Assembly: GCF_046630445.1 (NCBI RefSeq)
Contig: NC_092336.1
Coordinates: 203,951,001-204,015,000, forward strand
DNA length: 64,000 nt
Direction of reading: 5' to 3'
From: Rutidosis leptorrhynchoides
Lineage: Eukaryota > Streptophyta > Magnoliopsida > Asterales > Asteraceae
The notes beneath the pieces were generated by a model. The model was not told the origin of the DNA and made no database searches. It worked only from the letters and a program-made list of their open reading frames with translations. This document shows positions 1 to 13,250 of the stretch, piece after piece. Made by a program: the position numbers and the translations under genes. Numbering within the stretch: position 1 is the stretch's first letter; the number at the start of each line of letters is the position of its first letter.

Positions 1-378
1 TTAATATGATATATATATATATACATTAAATGTCTTTACAACGATAATCGTTACATATATGTTTCGTTTAAAAATCATTAAGTTAGTAGTCTTGTTTTTA
101 CATATGTAGTTCATTGTTAATATACTTAATGATATGTTTACTTATCATAGTATCATGTTAACTATATATATATCCATATATATGTCATCATATAGTTTTT
201 ACAAGTTTTAACGTTCGTGAATCACCGGTCAACTTGGGTGGTCAATTGTCTATATGAAACATATTTCAATTAATCAAGTCTTAACAAGTTTGATTGCTTA
301 ACATGTTGGAAACATTTAATCATGTAAATATCAATCTCAATTAATATATATAAACATGGAAAAGTTCGGGTCACTACA
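1..378 (-). mobile_element. 5' end of a family-1 gypsy LTR (partial)
   Basis: The minus strand begins TGTAGTGACCCGAAC at 378 and matches the LTR starts of elements D (37006), A (50595) and B (54189). The sequence to the right is Helitron coding sequence, not the pre-LTR hairpin. This is therefore a 5' LTR or solo LTR inserted into the Helitron, and the rest of it lies left of the window. It carries the ACGATAATCGTTACATATATG block typical of this LTR. Confidence 0.85.
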
Positions 379-1415
379 CATACCATAGAATCGGCTCTCT
401 TCTACCCGAGGAAGGGGCTCAGCCACGATATGCACAATTGTATTTCTACGACACCCAAAATGAGGCAAAAAACCGATTGTCTGCATTTCTGGGCGCAGAC
501 TCAATAGGGTCACTCGATGAGATATTATCCAACAATCTCATTAGCATGCTTGATGAATCAAGCGCCGTTGCCCAGGCATTTCGTATGGCCCGTGATTGGT
601 CAGCTAATAATACCAGCTCTGAGTGCGGGCTCCGCCTGCTCGCGAAGGTAACCACCTCCCGGCAATATAATTCACCCATTGTCGCTGAAGTGGCTGCACT
701 CATCACTAGCGACTTTGGCAACTGTAATTCAACACGGGATATCGTTGTCCTAAAAAAAATGGCACACCACAGAGAATTTCGAAACTGCACCAGTTATACA
801 TGGCACTGCAGTACTCGTTACTGTTTCCCTATGGAGAAACCGGCTATCATGAAGAAATCCCATACCACAGTAATAGTGGAAGGCGACAAACAAACCGCGA
901 TCACGTTACCATGAGAGAATTCTATTGTTATCGAATCCAACAATGTGAAAGTGAGGCCACCACTATCCTTAGGGGTGGACAATTATTCCAACAGTACTTG
1001 GTGGATGCTTATACGGCTGTAGAAGAACAACGGTTAAAGTGGCTGCGGCACCACCAAAACGAGCTACGCATTGACCTATACAATAATGTCTGTGATGTAG
1101 TAACCAGGGGCGACACATCGGCTGCTTCTATTGGAAAGCGCATAATTTTACCGTCATCCCACACAGGTAGCCCCCGTTATATGGTGCAAAACTATCAAGA
1201 CGTGATGGCTTTGTGTCGGGAATACGACAACCCAGATTTATTCATCACTTTTACATCTAACCCTAGATGGCCTGAAATCGACACTATGCTCTGCTATATT
1301 GAGGGTCAGCGATCAACGGACCGCCCAGAAATTGTAGCTAGGGTTTTCAAGCAAAAACTAGATGGCTTGATGACTGATATAATGAAGAACCAAATCTTCG
1401 AAACAAACCAAGCAG
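379..1415 (+). pseudogene. Helitron Rep/helicase, N-terminal exon (frameshifted)
   Basis: This is the N-terminal part of the Helitron helicase-like protein, upstream of the HUH domain. The frame runs from the LTR boundary to an eight-A run at 752-759, where it shifts. It resumes as a second frame that continues through LQYSLLFPYGE and DLFITFTSNPRWPEI, both typical of plant Helitron N-terminal domains. A GT donor at 1416 joins in phase to the AG acceptor at 1910-1911, restoring the family sequence into the HUH motif. The start of the protein is lost to the LTR insertion. A one-base slip in the A run is the simplest cause of the frameshift. Confidence 0.85.
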
Positions 1416-1911
1416 GTAATTTTAATAAAATTTATTTATATTCAATGTTAATAAAATGGAGGCTTTGCTTATTATATATTTTCCCCTTTATACCACCACG
1501 CCTGCAGCCGAACGTTCGCGTTCTATTAACCCGCCTTTTATGATACTATTTTGTACATTTGCATTAACATTTAAGCATTTCCATATGAATCAAAATTGGA
1601 AGTAAAAGGTGAAAGCAGCACTTTATCACGCTTCAGTAAATACTTAGGTAGATGTATATAGGTTGAATTTTTTGACACAATGAATTAGGTACATCCGAGT
1701 TACAAATCACACATACTGTATCCTTGCCCTACAGGTATGCATCTGCCTTACCATCTTTTGAAGCCAACGGGTCATACAATTAATATAATTAATACATGAT
1801 CATATTCAGCATTTCATGGACCCTAATAATAATGTACTGTTTGCTTGATAATTAAGGTTTTCTAGCATTTTCTCGAATATGCAACCTAATTTTTTGGTTC
1901 CATTTTGACAG
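1416..1911 (+). other. Intron in Helitron Rep gene
   Basis: A GT-AG intron of 496 bp. Removing it joins the codons for ...NQA to DIYIIEFQKRG... in phase, as in related Helitron proteins. It contains no coding sequence that I can recognise. Confidence 0.75.
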
Positions 1912-3385
1912 ATATATACATCATCGAATTTCAAAAACGCGGATTGCCTCACGTGCATAACTTAATATGGTTAACATCTGCTCACAAGTGCAGAGTACCG
2001 TCTGACATTGATGACCTTATATCAGCAGAAATACCATCACATATAAATGATTCCGAAGGGTTTAGGGCTGTAACCGAATACATGTTACATGGGCCTTGCG
2101 GTGGAACGCACACGGATGCACCTTGCATTATTGACAAACAGTGTTCTAAACATTTCCCGAAACCATACTACGCAGAAAAAACAATTGACGGAGAAGGATA
2201 TGCTAACTATAGGCGCCGAAACAACGGGATCAAATTTAAAAAGAACAACACCCCACTAGATAACAGTTTTGTGGTTCCATACAACCAATACCTACTTCTA
2301 AAATACAATACACATATAAATGTAGAGTGGTGTAATAGATCTTGGGCAATCAAATATTTATTTAAATACTTGAACAAGGGCCCGGACCGCGCAACAATTG
2401 TCATACAAGAAAACATGGTACCCAGCGGTGGGGGTACTCGAGTAGAAGACATATTTAAGGTTGACGAGATAAAGAATTATTTGGATTGTCGTTATTTATC
2501 GCCATGTGAGGCCGTTTGCAGGTTGTTTTCATACGACATCCACTACTCGAAACCGTCGGTCATAAAATTGTCGTTTCACCTGCCGAATCAGCAATCGATC
2601 ACACTCCGTGATTCACAAAAACTCCCGGCCCTATTAAAAAGGGAAAGTATTAAGGAAACAATGTTCACGCAGTGGTTTGAGCTTAACAAACATGATGACT
2701 TTGCCCGAACACTTACGTACGCCAAACTCCCTAAACATTACGTATGGAATCAGGATGCCAAAATGTGGACCCCGAGAAAGCTTAGAACCAGCATTGGTCG
2801 TATAGTGTACTCAAACCCTGCCTCCAGTTAACGTTATTATTTACGTATGCTGCTTAACATAGTAAAAGGTCCCCGTTCATTTGAAAAAATACGCACAGTT
2901 TCTTACACCCAACCTTTAAGGACGCTTGCTTTGCATATGGTTTGGTAAATGATGACAGAGAATGGTCACATGCTATCTCAGAAGCAACATTATAGGCTTC
3001 GAGCGTCCAACTTCCCAAATTATTCGTCACCCTGCTACTGTTTTGCAATGTCAGTAAGCCATTACAACTATGGGATTCACATTGGCAGGCGTTATCGGAC
3101 GACACTCTTCGTAAGAAAAGAAAATTATTCAACTTCCCTGATCTAATCCTCATCGACGCACAACTTAAGAATTATTGCTTGGTCGAAATACAGGGCATAT
3201 TAAATAAAAATGGAAAATCATTAGATGATTACCCTGACCTCCCACAACCCGACCCATCTATGCTTACGCAAATGGACAACCGGCTGATTCGAGAAGAGTT
3301 AAACTACAACATAAAAGACATGCATATTTTACATGAAACCCTCTTCAGTTCTCTCAACCCAGAACAACTTGCTATTCATTACCAG
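1912..3385 (+). pseudogene. Helitron Rep domain (HUH nickase), disrupted
   Basis: This exon encodes the replication-initiator nickase of a Helitron. The motif FQKRGLPHVHNLIWL carries the HUH metal-binding triad (His-Val-His, 1950-1958). The motif KYLFKYLNKGPDR carries the two tyrosines (codons at 2355 and 2367) that in this family attack DNA and hold the nicked end. The frame is then broken by TAA at 2829-2831, a frameshift near 2905 and TAG at 2993-2995. Recognisable Helitron sequence continues to a GT donor at 3386. The catalytic residues are still present, so inactivation comes from the downstream breaks and not from active-site loss. Confidence 0.9.
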
Positions 3386-3590
3386 GTATCTGTCATCCTT
3401 TGCCAACAGGTTGTCATCCTTTGCTTAAAATTTTTAAATACAATTTTTTTAAAAAATAATACCTACAGGTTATGGTATCCACAACACAGGAACATGGGCA
3501 TTTTTCCCTTTTCTATTCCTGGTGGGAGTCGGCAACCCTTCCTCAACCCCGATGCCCTTTTCTTTTTTTAAACCGAATAATTGACCATTT

Positions 3591-5192
3591 GTAAACTGCT
3601 ATCAACATGTCATAGCAGCCGTCACACAGAAAAAAGGAGGGCTTTTCTTCTTATATGGTCCACGTGGCACTGGCAAGACATTCCTATATACCGCTGTACT
3701 TGCAAAATTACGAGCTGAAAGAATGATTGTCCTTGCGGTCGCATCATCGGGTATATTTGTATTTCTCTTTTTCGGTATGTTAATTTGTATTTAGATTCCG
3801 TTATTGCATGCTCCCCAACACACCCAGTTCAATTCTTTCAATCCATTTATTAATTGAAGCCCTTAGAACACTAAAAAAAAAAATGAAGGTATCGCTTCCC
3901 TTCTGTTACCAGGCGGCCGAACAGCCCATAGTCGCTTCGTGATCCCTCTCGAATTGATGGAAAATAGTACGTGTGGTATAAAACAAAAAACACACCTGGC
4001 AACCCTTATTCAGGAAGTCAGATTAATCATCTGGGATAAAGCCCCAATGACTCAAAGGTTTGCTTTCGAGGCATTAGACAAAACCTTGCGCGACATTTTG
4101 GGCGCTAAGGACGATGCAAACAGGTCGAAGCTATTTGGGGGTATGCCTATCCTATTAGGGGGAGACTTCCGGCAAATCTTACCCGTGATACCAAAAGGCA
4201 AGAGACAAGACATTATTCAGGCATGCATCAATAGATCGGATCTATGGCAATACTGTCAGCTGCATACCCTTTCCCGCATCATGCGCGTCAACGAATACAA
4301 TTCTGATGGTCACCATGATACCCGAAAACACGCCTTCAATAAATGGGTGCTGGATGTAGGAGAAGGTAAAGTTCAAGCAAGGCGTAAAGATGGAGAGGAC
4401 GAACCAACGTGGATAAAGATTCCCGATGAATACATTGTCAGATCCGAAAAATCACGCATTGAAACCATTGTTGACACAATATTCCCAGATTACACTGTAA
4501 GACAAGAAGATGAAGAATATTTGCGTGAACGCGCAATCTTGACACCCCGAAATGATGACGCTGACCAGATTAACAAACACATGTTCAAGAAACTCAACGG
4601 TGCAACAATGACATTTAAAAGCTCTGACGAGATTTGCAAGGGTTCAACAGATAACATCGAGCAACACCACGCCTACCCGGTAGAATTCTTAAATAAATTA
4701 AATTTCCTAGGAGTCCCTCCTCACAAGCTAAAGCTAAAAGTAGACTAGCCTATTATGCTATTACGAAACCTATCCCCGAGTTCAGGCATGTGTAATGGAA
4801 CGCGCCTAATCATAACCAACTTCCAAAAATTTGTGCTCCAAGCTAGAATAATCACTGGCTCCCATGTAGGGAAATCAGTTATCATACCGAGAATTGTCCT
4901 GACTTCGACCCAAACAAAGTGGCCCTTTGTCATGCAACGAATACAGTTTCCGGTCAGACCATGTTATGCAAGGACGATAAACAAAAGCCAAGGGCAGTCG
5001 TTAAAATTTGTTGGCCTATATCTCCCAAAACCTGTCTTCAGCCACGGTCAACTGTACGTAGCCCTTTCAAGAGTCACTGACCTGAGCGGCCTGAAAATAG
5101 TAATGGTCGATGACGATGATCGGACTTTGAAGGGCCACACAAGAAATGTCGTCTACAAAGAAACCTTCTTCAACTTGAACCACAATTTATAA
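3591..5192 (+). pseudogene. Helitron PIF1-like helicase domain, disrupted
   Basis: This is the C-terminal helicase of the Helitron protein, which unwinds DNA during rolling-circle transposition. Walker A is GPRGTGKT at 3657-3680. An intron at 3751-3888 splits SSG from IASLLLPGGRTAHS. The Walker B segment reads LIIWDKAPM, with lysine (codon 4038-4040) where the family has the catalytic glutamate. GGDFRQILPVIPKG and the C-terminal TINKSQGQSL and GQLYVALSRVT motifs are clear. An in-frame TAG at 4746-4748 splits the domain and the frame ends at 5192. The 3386-3590 stretch linking this to the Rep exon is not clearly resolved: it has a possible acceptor at 3467-3468, but the sequence after it is not helicase. 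Confidence 0.9.
3751..3888 (+). other. Intron in Helitron helicase
   Basis: GT-AG interruption of 138 bp between the Walker A region and the PGGRTAHSRF segment. Both sides join in phase. Confidence 0.7.
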
Positions 5193-5266
5193 AGGTACCA
5201 CTAAACCCTAACCATATTTTTCCATTTGATCAGCTTACATATTCTATACATATAAAAAATACCCAG
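5193..5266 (+). other. Spacer and intron tail after helicase
   Basis: AT-rich sequence ending in a CAG acceptor at 5264-5266. It has no other recognisable content. Confidence 0.4.
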
Positions 5267-5914
5267 GTTTCTGTTAATGCGATTTGGTTACAGATAAATA
5301 TTTGGGAGAATAAAAGTGCTGCTAGACCTGTGTCTAACCCTGTGGTGACCTGTGGCTCGGTTACTTACTCTGGGTTACCAAGTAATTTTGTTTCCCATCC
5401 CTTTCTTTATGTTCAGGTAAAATCAACTTATTGTAAACTTTGATGTTTGAAATTTTTTACTTATAATTTTAATAATCGGCTTACACGAGTTTTAGTGTAG
5501 AAAATTTTAACAGGAATACATAATTTCTATTCAGCATTTTTAGTTACAAAAGAGAGATTTATAAACTTTATGTATGCACATAATTTGTTAACTATATAAA
5601 TTGTTTTTTCGTTTTATTTATTGCAACACCAATAGTTTTTATGTATGAATGGGCAGGTGGTATACACTCATCATCTTATGAGCTTTTACTGTTTTATCTG
5701 AATCTCATGTTTTTGGAACACTATTTATAACTGTAATCACTATAGCACCCCACTTTCATGATGGCGTAATTATTGTGAAAATTTTTGCCCACAGGTTGCA
5801 TTAAGGCTGTTGTCAAGGTATGCTTCACAGCAGCAGCTTGCATCAGCTATGGACCCTGCTGTACAGAAATTGCATGGGAACTCCAACAAATCTACTAGTT
5901 CACCGGCACTTTAG
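5267..5914 (+). pseudogene. Captured two-exon host gene fragment in Helitron
   Basis: Two open exons lie between the helicase and the Helitron 3' end. Exon 1 (5267-5416, 50 codons) follows a CAG acceptor and ends in CAG before GTAAAA; it contains NAIWLQINIWENKSAARP. Exon 2 (5795-5914, 39 codons plus TAG) follows an ACAG acceptor and contains LLSRYASQQQLASAMDPAVQ. Both are phase 0, so they splice cleanly across 5417-5794. The protein looks like the C-terminus of a conserved plant protein, but I cannot name it. Helitrons are known for picking up gene fragments with introns intact, and the position just inside the 3' end fits that. The upstream exons of the donor gene are absent. Confidence 0.6.
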
Positions 5915-6078
5915 CATTCACATGTTCTTTGTTGTTTTTTTGAACGTTTCAATCCTACTTCAGTATTGGTTAACAAATTTTGCATCCTATCCTTCATGTT
6001 TATTATACAGTTTATATAGCCTACAACAACCTTAGTCTTTGTCAAACGACTTCATCACCACATCCCATAACGTCATCA

Positions 6079-6104
6079 GTGCAACGCACGGGCAATGCAC
6101 CTCG
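6079..6104 (+). other. Candidate Helitron 3' terminus with hairpin
   Basis: GTGC...GCAC pairs around a GC-rich loop in otherwise AT-rich DNA, directly followed by CTCG and T. Helitron 3' ends carry a short hairpin and then CTRR inserted before T. CTCG would be a one-base variant. Confidence 0.45.
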
Positions 6105-6603
6105 TTAATTATATAATATACTACTTATTTAAATATTAATGCATATATTATTCTAAATGTTATATATATCTATATATGTTATTTTTATATTAAAATAGCA
6201 AATTAGATATACTTATGATATATGTAATGATTCTATTGTTAATTAAATATCTTTTGTTTAAAAAAATAATAATAATTATAATAGTACTAAAATAGTGATA
6301 ATAATAATAATAATATAGTTGTTATTATAATAATAATAATAATGATATTAGTAATAATAAAAATGATAATAATAATAATAACAATGTTAAAATTAATAAT
6401 ATTAATGTTAAAATAAAATTTTTATATATCTTTATACTCATTCTTATGACTTATAAACTTTGTAGTAGTAATTAATATCTTACATCATTTTTATTTTGAT
6501 ATCAGGATTTATATTATGTTTAGAATCTAACTATAATTTTATTAACCTCTAGCTAATACTTTTAAATTCCAAGATCAACATATTAATATTAAAACTAACT
6601 TAC

Positions 6604-6709
<106 letters not shown>

Positions 6710-6988
6710 TAATATCGATAGTGATATTACTCATAATGATACTACTAATAATAACGTAAGTGATAATGCTAATAATAATACTTATAATAATAATACTTAT
6801 AATAATAATAATGAGAATCATAATAATAATCATCATACTTGGAATTATAATCATAATAATAATAATAAATGATAGTAAATACTTATATTAGTTAATTATA
6901 ATAATAATAATTATACTAATAACAGTTAATGATATTACTTAATAATAACTAAAATAATAATAATAACACTCATATTATTAATACTAAC

Positions 6989-7119
<131 letters not shown>

Positions 7120-7159
7120 GATAAAATAAAAGTGTATACCCCTTCATAAGCTTTTTGTA

Positions 7160-7237
7160 AAAAGAAACGCCCTGGACCGAGCTCGAACCTCCAACCTCTC
7201 GTTACCCGCAAACACCCTTAACCATAGCACTATCGAC
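7160..7237 (-). promoter_or_regulatory. Diverged tRNA-like Pol III promoter segment
   Basis: On the minus strand a box A-like block (7222-7232) precedes a box B-like GGTTCGAGCTC (7179-7189) at tRNA spacing, followed by a T-rich stretch. It is a diverged counterpart of the segments at 25208 and 32193. It is probably no longer functional. Confidence 0.5.
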
Positions 7238-8785
7238 TATTTTTATGATATATTATCTAACTTGTATTTATTTAACCCAAATTCGTTTTTATCTTCTTCT
7301 TCGTCATCATCAAAATTAAATCGAACCAAAACAGTTCAACTTACTACAAATACGATTTAAATACTTCAACCTATTTAGAATTAACCAATATCAAATGTTT
7401 AAATCAACTGAAAACGAAAATAAAGAAAAAAATTATATAAGAACACCACGGTTGCTGTAGCGACTATCTTTAAAAAAAAATTGGTTTTTGAGTTTGAGAA
7501 TGTTTTGGACAAAGTTTATAATACAAATTATGTTTCAAAACATTCGTAGAAACTTTCCAAACCATCAATTTAACTGGAAACCTCAAAATCGTTTCGAATT
7601 TCTTGATGAACCGAAAGTTTGACTTTTGAAAATTAACCTTTGACTCAAAAATTCGAATTCAATATGAAGAATTAGAAATCCAAACTTTGCAGATAGTTTT
7701 AAAATGAAATTCCTAACTGATCTACATTTATACATTTTGGAATTTGATTTGATTTTGATATTTTGATTTATGAAAGACGATACAGAGATATATTCGCTGT
7801 AAGAGAGAGAGAAAAAAATTAATCAGGAAATAGAGAAATTTAGGTAATTGATAATGATATTAGAAGTCCACTGATTTAACACACATAGATGAGATGATCG
7901 ATTTATACAGAAATATGTATGTTGACTTGTATCACGAGCTTAACAGCAGATAAAGAAAATAAGAAAAAACAGATAACGACTTGTAATCAATAATTATGCT
8001 TAATATCTGTCACATTTATTTTTAATGATTTATAAATATGTTAATAATAATAATAAATCATATTTATTATTAATAACAATAATAACATCATTGATAAAGA
8101 TAAATAATAATAATATAACAAAAAAATAGGTTCAATGATAATTAACTCTAATGATAAATAATTTTTTTTTATAATGATAATAGTAAAAATAATAATAATA
8201 ATCATCATAATAATAATAGAAACATAATTTTAATACTACTTATAATAATAATGAAAGTAATAATAACAACTTATATTGTAACTTGCATTTAAATTTAATA
8301 TATTAATATTAATATTACATATTATTAATTATGTATATTTAAATAGTTATATATACATATATATAATATTTATACTTTTTATATATGTATTCCAATATAC
8401 ATACCATAATAACTATTTATAGATATCATATATATATATTTAATTATTTTGTATCTTATTTTACATATTTAATTCTAATGTTTAAATTATATTTTATTAT
8501 TTCAAATTATTATATATACTTTTGTGAATATAATCTAATTGATTAAAGTGTACTTTTATTTATTCAAAAATATTACATGTACATTTATATTTATATTTAT
8601 ATACATATATTTAAATTTTTATTTACACACAATTGTTCGTGAATCGTCGGGAGTAGTCAAAGGTTAAATGAATCCATCTAAACAGTTCAAAAATTTTGTG
8701 ACTTAACATTACAGACTTTGCTTATAGTGTCAAAATCATATAAAGATCAAGTTTAAATTTGGTCGGAAAATTCTGGGTCGTCACA

Positions 8786-9847
8786 ACTTCCGTGCTTTTC
8801 TTGCTACGAACATAGCCGCAGTGCAGGCCGCAATGCAAAATAACAACAATAACTTCGGATCTAGCAGTGGAATTAATTCCACAAGGAATCGTGTAGGATG
8901 CTCCTACAAAGAATTCACTGCCTGTAAACCTCTCGAATTCGATGGAACCGAAGGACCAATCGGATTGAAGCGGTGGACCGAGAAGGTCGAATCGGTGTTT
9001 GCCATAAGTAAGTGCACTGAAGAAGACAAAGTAAAGTACGCTACGCATACCTTCATAGGTACTGCGTTAACATGGTGGAACACCTATCTCGAGCAGGTGG
9101 GACAAGATGATGCTTATGCACTACCGTGGTCAGCATTCAAACACTTGATGAACGAGCAGTATCATCCCAGAAACGAGGTCAATAAGCTCAAGGTAGAGCT
9201 TAGAGGATTACGAACGCAAGGTTTCGACATCACCACATACGAATGACGATTCACAGAGTTGTGCCTATTGTGTCCTAGAGCGTTCGAAGATGAAGAAGAG
9301 AAGATCGACGCATTTCTAAAAGGGTTACCAGAAAGAATTCAAGAAGATGTGAGTTCGCACGAACCCGCCTCTATACAAAAGGCAAGTCGAATGGCTCACA
9401 AACTCATAAATCAGATTGAAGGAAGGATTAAAGAACAAGTGGCCGAAGAGACCAACACGAAACAAGTCAAGAGAAAGTGGGAGGAAACCAGTGACAAGGG
9501 TCACCAATACAACAACGACAACAATCACAATCACAATCGCAACAACTATCCCAACAACCCTAACATCAACCGCAACAACAAAAATCGCAACCCCAACAAC
9601 AACTATAACAACCGATTCAACAACAACAACAACCACAACAACAAATATCCCAACAATAATAACAAAAGGTAGAAGCCATGCCAGAGGTGTGAAGGATACC
9701 ATCCGACTGGGTTCTTCCTGACAACGTGTACTAAGTGTAAAATAAGTGGTCATGGTGCGACGAAGTGTGAAGTCTACGGACCGGTGATTAACAAAAATAA
9801 TGCAACAAATAATGCCGGGACAAATAATGCCGCCTTTATTTGTTATG
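8786..9847 (+). pseudogene. Element D gag, first part
   Basis: This is the retrotransposon nucleocapsid/capsid precursor. It aligns by eye with the intact gag of element B from residue ~16: [41 protein letters not shown], then an Asn-rich tract (about 9509-9665). Two zinc-knuckle-type segments follow, including CTKCKISGHGATKC. TGA at 9244-9246 and TAG at 9670-9672 break the frame. The left end is cut by LTR F and the right end by element E, which entered inside the codon run of the next knuckle (CYGCGKPGH). Bases 9843-9847 (TTATG) are the target-site duplication of E. Confidence 0.92.
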
Positions 9848-11808
9848 TGAAATGACCCGTTCATATACATTATAAACGATTCACAATAGTTGATTACATC
9901 GCGAGGTATTTGACCTCTATATGATACATTTTACAAACATTGCATTCGTTTTTAAAAGACAAACTTTCTTTACAACGAAAGTTGACGGCATGCACACCAT
10001 TTCATAATACATCCAACTATAATTGACATAATAATAATCTTGATGAACTCAATGACTCGAATGTAACGTCTTTCAAAATATGCCATGAATGACTCCAAGT
10101 AATATCCTTAAAATGAGCTAATGCACAGCGGAAGATTTCTTTAATACCTGAGAATAAACATGCTTTAAAGTGTCAACCAAAAGGTTGGTGAGTTCATAGG
10201 TTTATCATAACAATCATTTCAATATATTAATAGACCACAAGATTTCCCTTTATAAATATATGTACACTCGCAAGTGTATAAAAGTATTCTATAAGTTGTA
10301 GGCACCCGGTAACAAGCCTTAACGTTCATGTTTTACCCTCTGAAGTACACCAGATCAGGTGTGTTTAAAATAACCTCGAAGTACTAAAGCATCCCATAGT
10401 CAGGATAGGGTTTGTCAGGCCCAATAGATCTATCTTTAGGATTCGCGCCTACCGTACATAGACAAGTAGTTTAATGTTACCAAGCTAAGGGTATGTATAT
10501 TTCTGGTTTAAACCCACGTAGAATTAGTTTTAGTACTTGTGCCTATTTCTAAAACATTTATAAAAACAGCGCATGTATTCTCAGTCCCAAAAATATATAT
10601 AAAATGGAGCAAATGAAACTCACCATACTGTATTTCGTAGTAAAAATACATATAACGTCATTTAACAAGTGCAATGTTGGCCTCAGATTCACGAACCTAT
10701 ATTAATTATATATATTTATATGTTGGTCAATATTTGTCTAACAATTTTTGGTCAATTCATAGTGTACCACAATCCTAATGCTCGAGACTAATATGCAAAA
10801 GTCAACAAAAGTCAACTTGACCCAAAATGACTTCTAAAATTTATACGTGTTTATTATATAACTTAACTATAGTCGTTTTATATATTTAAATATATTTATT
10901 AGATTTTATAATAATAAAAGTCATTTATTAATAAAAATTTATATTAACGTTTATATATGATAAAATATACTTTTATATATCTTAAGTAGTAAAATTTATA
11001 AAGTTCACTTAATATCGTAAAACTATAGTGGTAAGTATTATTAATGTAATTATATTACGCGTGGTGAAAAATATCTTTGTATCCCCTATTTATTTGATAA
11101 AATAATATTGATCATAATAATAATAAGTAAAAGTTGTATTATTTTGTAATAATAATTATTATTATTCTATAAAAAATAACAATATTTATATTTACTAAAA
11201 AGGGTATTATGATAAAATGATAATACTAACATAATAGTAATAATGATATTTTATAATAACAATGATATTTCTATTAAAATAATAACGACGATAGTAATAA
11301 TAATCATTTTAACAATAATACTAAAATTCAGTTGACTATAACTTCTAATCCGTTCATCGAAACTATTCGATATCTAAATGAAAAGTTCTTAATTTTTCGC
11401 TAGCTTTCCAGTGACATGCATATCATATACCCTATCTCAGTAGCATATGTATCTAATTCAGGATTCAATAAACCTATCTAAGGACAATATCGAATGTACA
11501 AGCATGCATAATCCTATATACTCGAGCACTAGTCAGGGATACACTATTGATATATAAAAGTTAAGTTATGAGTGCTCACGTATCAATATTGAGATTCAAT
11601 ATTGCAGGAAAGTATGTAGACGCAACAGAGATGATAAATACTAGATTGACCTCACGAGCATACCCATGAACCATACCCATCACCTCCATAGCTATAACCC
11701 ATAATTTCCTTAGCTTCGACTCATTCAAAAAACTATTTTGAAATCACTCGGACATCACTCCGTCGTAATATTTTATGTATACTAATAATATCTTGAAATA
11801 ATACAGAG

Positions 11809-11909
<101 letters not shown>

Positions 11910-11992
11910 CGATTGAGAGAGTTTAGAGAAATATATTTTCAAGTTTCTATGAAATAATGAAACCTATTGAATTCTATTTATAATAGATTTTT

Positions 11993-12145
11993 GAATTATT
12001 AAAGTGAATTATTAAAGTATGAATTATTAAAGTGAATTATTAAAGTATGAATTATTAAAGTGAATTATTAAATTATGATTTATTAAAGTATGAATTATTA
12101 AAGTGAATTATTAAAGTATGAATTATTAAAGTGAATTATTAAAGT
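11993..12145. repeat. Minisatellite, unit GAATTATTAAAGT(AT)
   Basis: A tandem array of a 13-15 bp unit alternating with and without an AT dinucleotide. The E 5' LTR has a rearranged version at 18536. Confidence 0.95.
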
Positions 12146-12904
12146 TAAAGTAAAGTAAAAGTAAAGTAAAGGTAAAGTTAAAGTATAGTAAAAGTATAAA
12201 AAATATGTATGTATAATACGCGTATAAATATATATAATATTAATTTAAATCGTTATATATATTTAATGAAATAAAATATAAATATTGTTATATTTATTAT
12301 ACTGGTTAAGTAATGAGTTGTCAAAAGTGATTCTAGATATTTATAAAAGTTATATACGTTTTAATAATAAAGTTCTTTTTAAACTGAAAACGTTTTTGTA
12401 CGTTTGAAAATAGATTAATAGAATATTATAGAAACCAATTCTCCACTAGCTTTTGTCTAACTTTCGTAAATGACACTTTTTATTTTTATTTATAAATAGT
12501 CTTACAAATTATTCTGAATATCGTTAAGAGGAATAGTTTTTCTCAAATCATAGTGGACCTCTCAACAGAGACTTGTAATCATAATTCAATGTTTCTGATA
12601 ATTCAATCATTTAATATATATATTTTTTCGTCAATAATCATATTGAAACAAATACATTCATATAAAGCATTATACGTTTAAATACTTTGTTGACATTTTC
12701 AATTTATAACATATACACATATACATACATATTCATATATGTTCATTTAATGGTTCGTGAATTATTGGAATTTGGTCGAGGTTTAAATGAATGTATAAAC
12801 ATAGTTTAAAATCCTTGAGATTTAACTTAACAAACATTGCTTATCGTGTCAGAATAATATAAAGATAAAGTTTAAATTTAGTCGGAAATTTCTGGGTCGT
12901 CACA

Positions 12905-12941
12905 GTACCTACCCGTTAAAGAAATTTCGTCCCCGAAATTT
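12905..12941 (-). promoter_or_regulatory. Pre-LTR hairpin and plus-strand primer region of E
   Basis: The minus strand reads AAATTTCGGGGACGAAATTT, a near-perfect 8-bp inverted repeat, then CTTTAACGGGTAGGTAC immediately before the 3' LTR. The same block precedes the 3' LTR in A, C and D. Confidence 0.75.
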
Positions 12942-13250
12942 AATTTGATAGAGGTCGTTATGGCTAACAATGAGAATGTTATTATGACGTAACGATTATG
13001 AAGTTTTATCATGTCTAAGAAGTATGGATAAAATGATTTGATTACTCGAAGCGTATGAGGGAAGTTATCGTAAATGAAGGAAATAAGATTATAGTGATTC
13101 GTCATATCTTTTGACGTCATCACAATTGATCTCCGAATTTAAAGAAAATCTTTGTAATCTATGTTGGATTTGATGCTTCGGTGATTAAGGAGATTATGAT
13201 TCTCTTCGAATTAATACGATAATCCATCTTGATTTCTCTATCGGGTATTT

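Larger units (their letters stand above)
379..6104 (+). mobile_element. Degenerate autonomous-type Helitron
   Basis: This segment holds the Rep and PIF1-like helicase reading frames of a rolling-circle Helitron transposon, followed by a two-exon gene fragment and a GC-rich hairpin with a CTCG end resembling the canonical CTRR terminus, then T. The 5' end is missing because an LTR occupies 1-378. The coding region has frameshifts and stops, so it cannot move on its own. To the right lies a very AT-rich LTR (F), which suits the known A/T target preference of Helitrons. The right boundary is inferred from the hairpin, and the left boundary is outside the window. Confidence 0.75.

Noticed and set aside
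9325-9870. Val-rich antisense frame in D gag (and 60069-60335 in B)
   Set aside because: Shadow of the AAC-rich asparagine tract of gag on the other strand.
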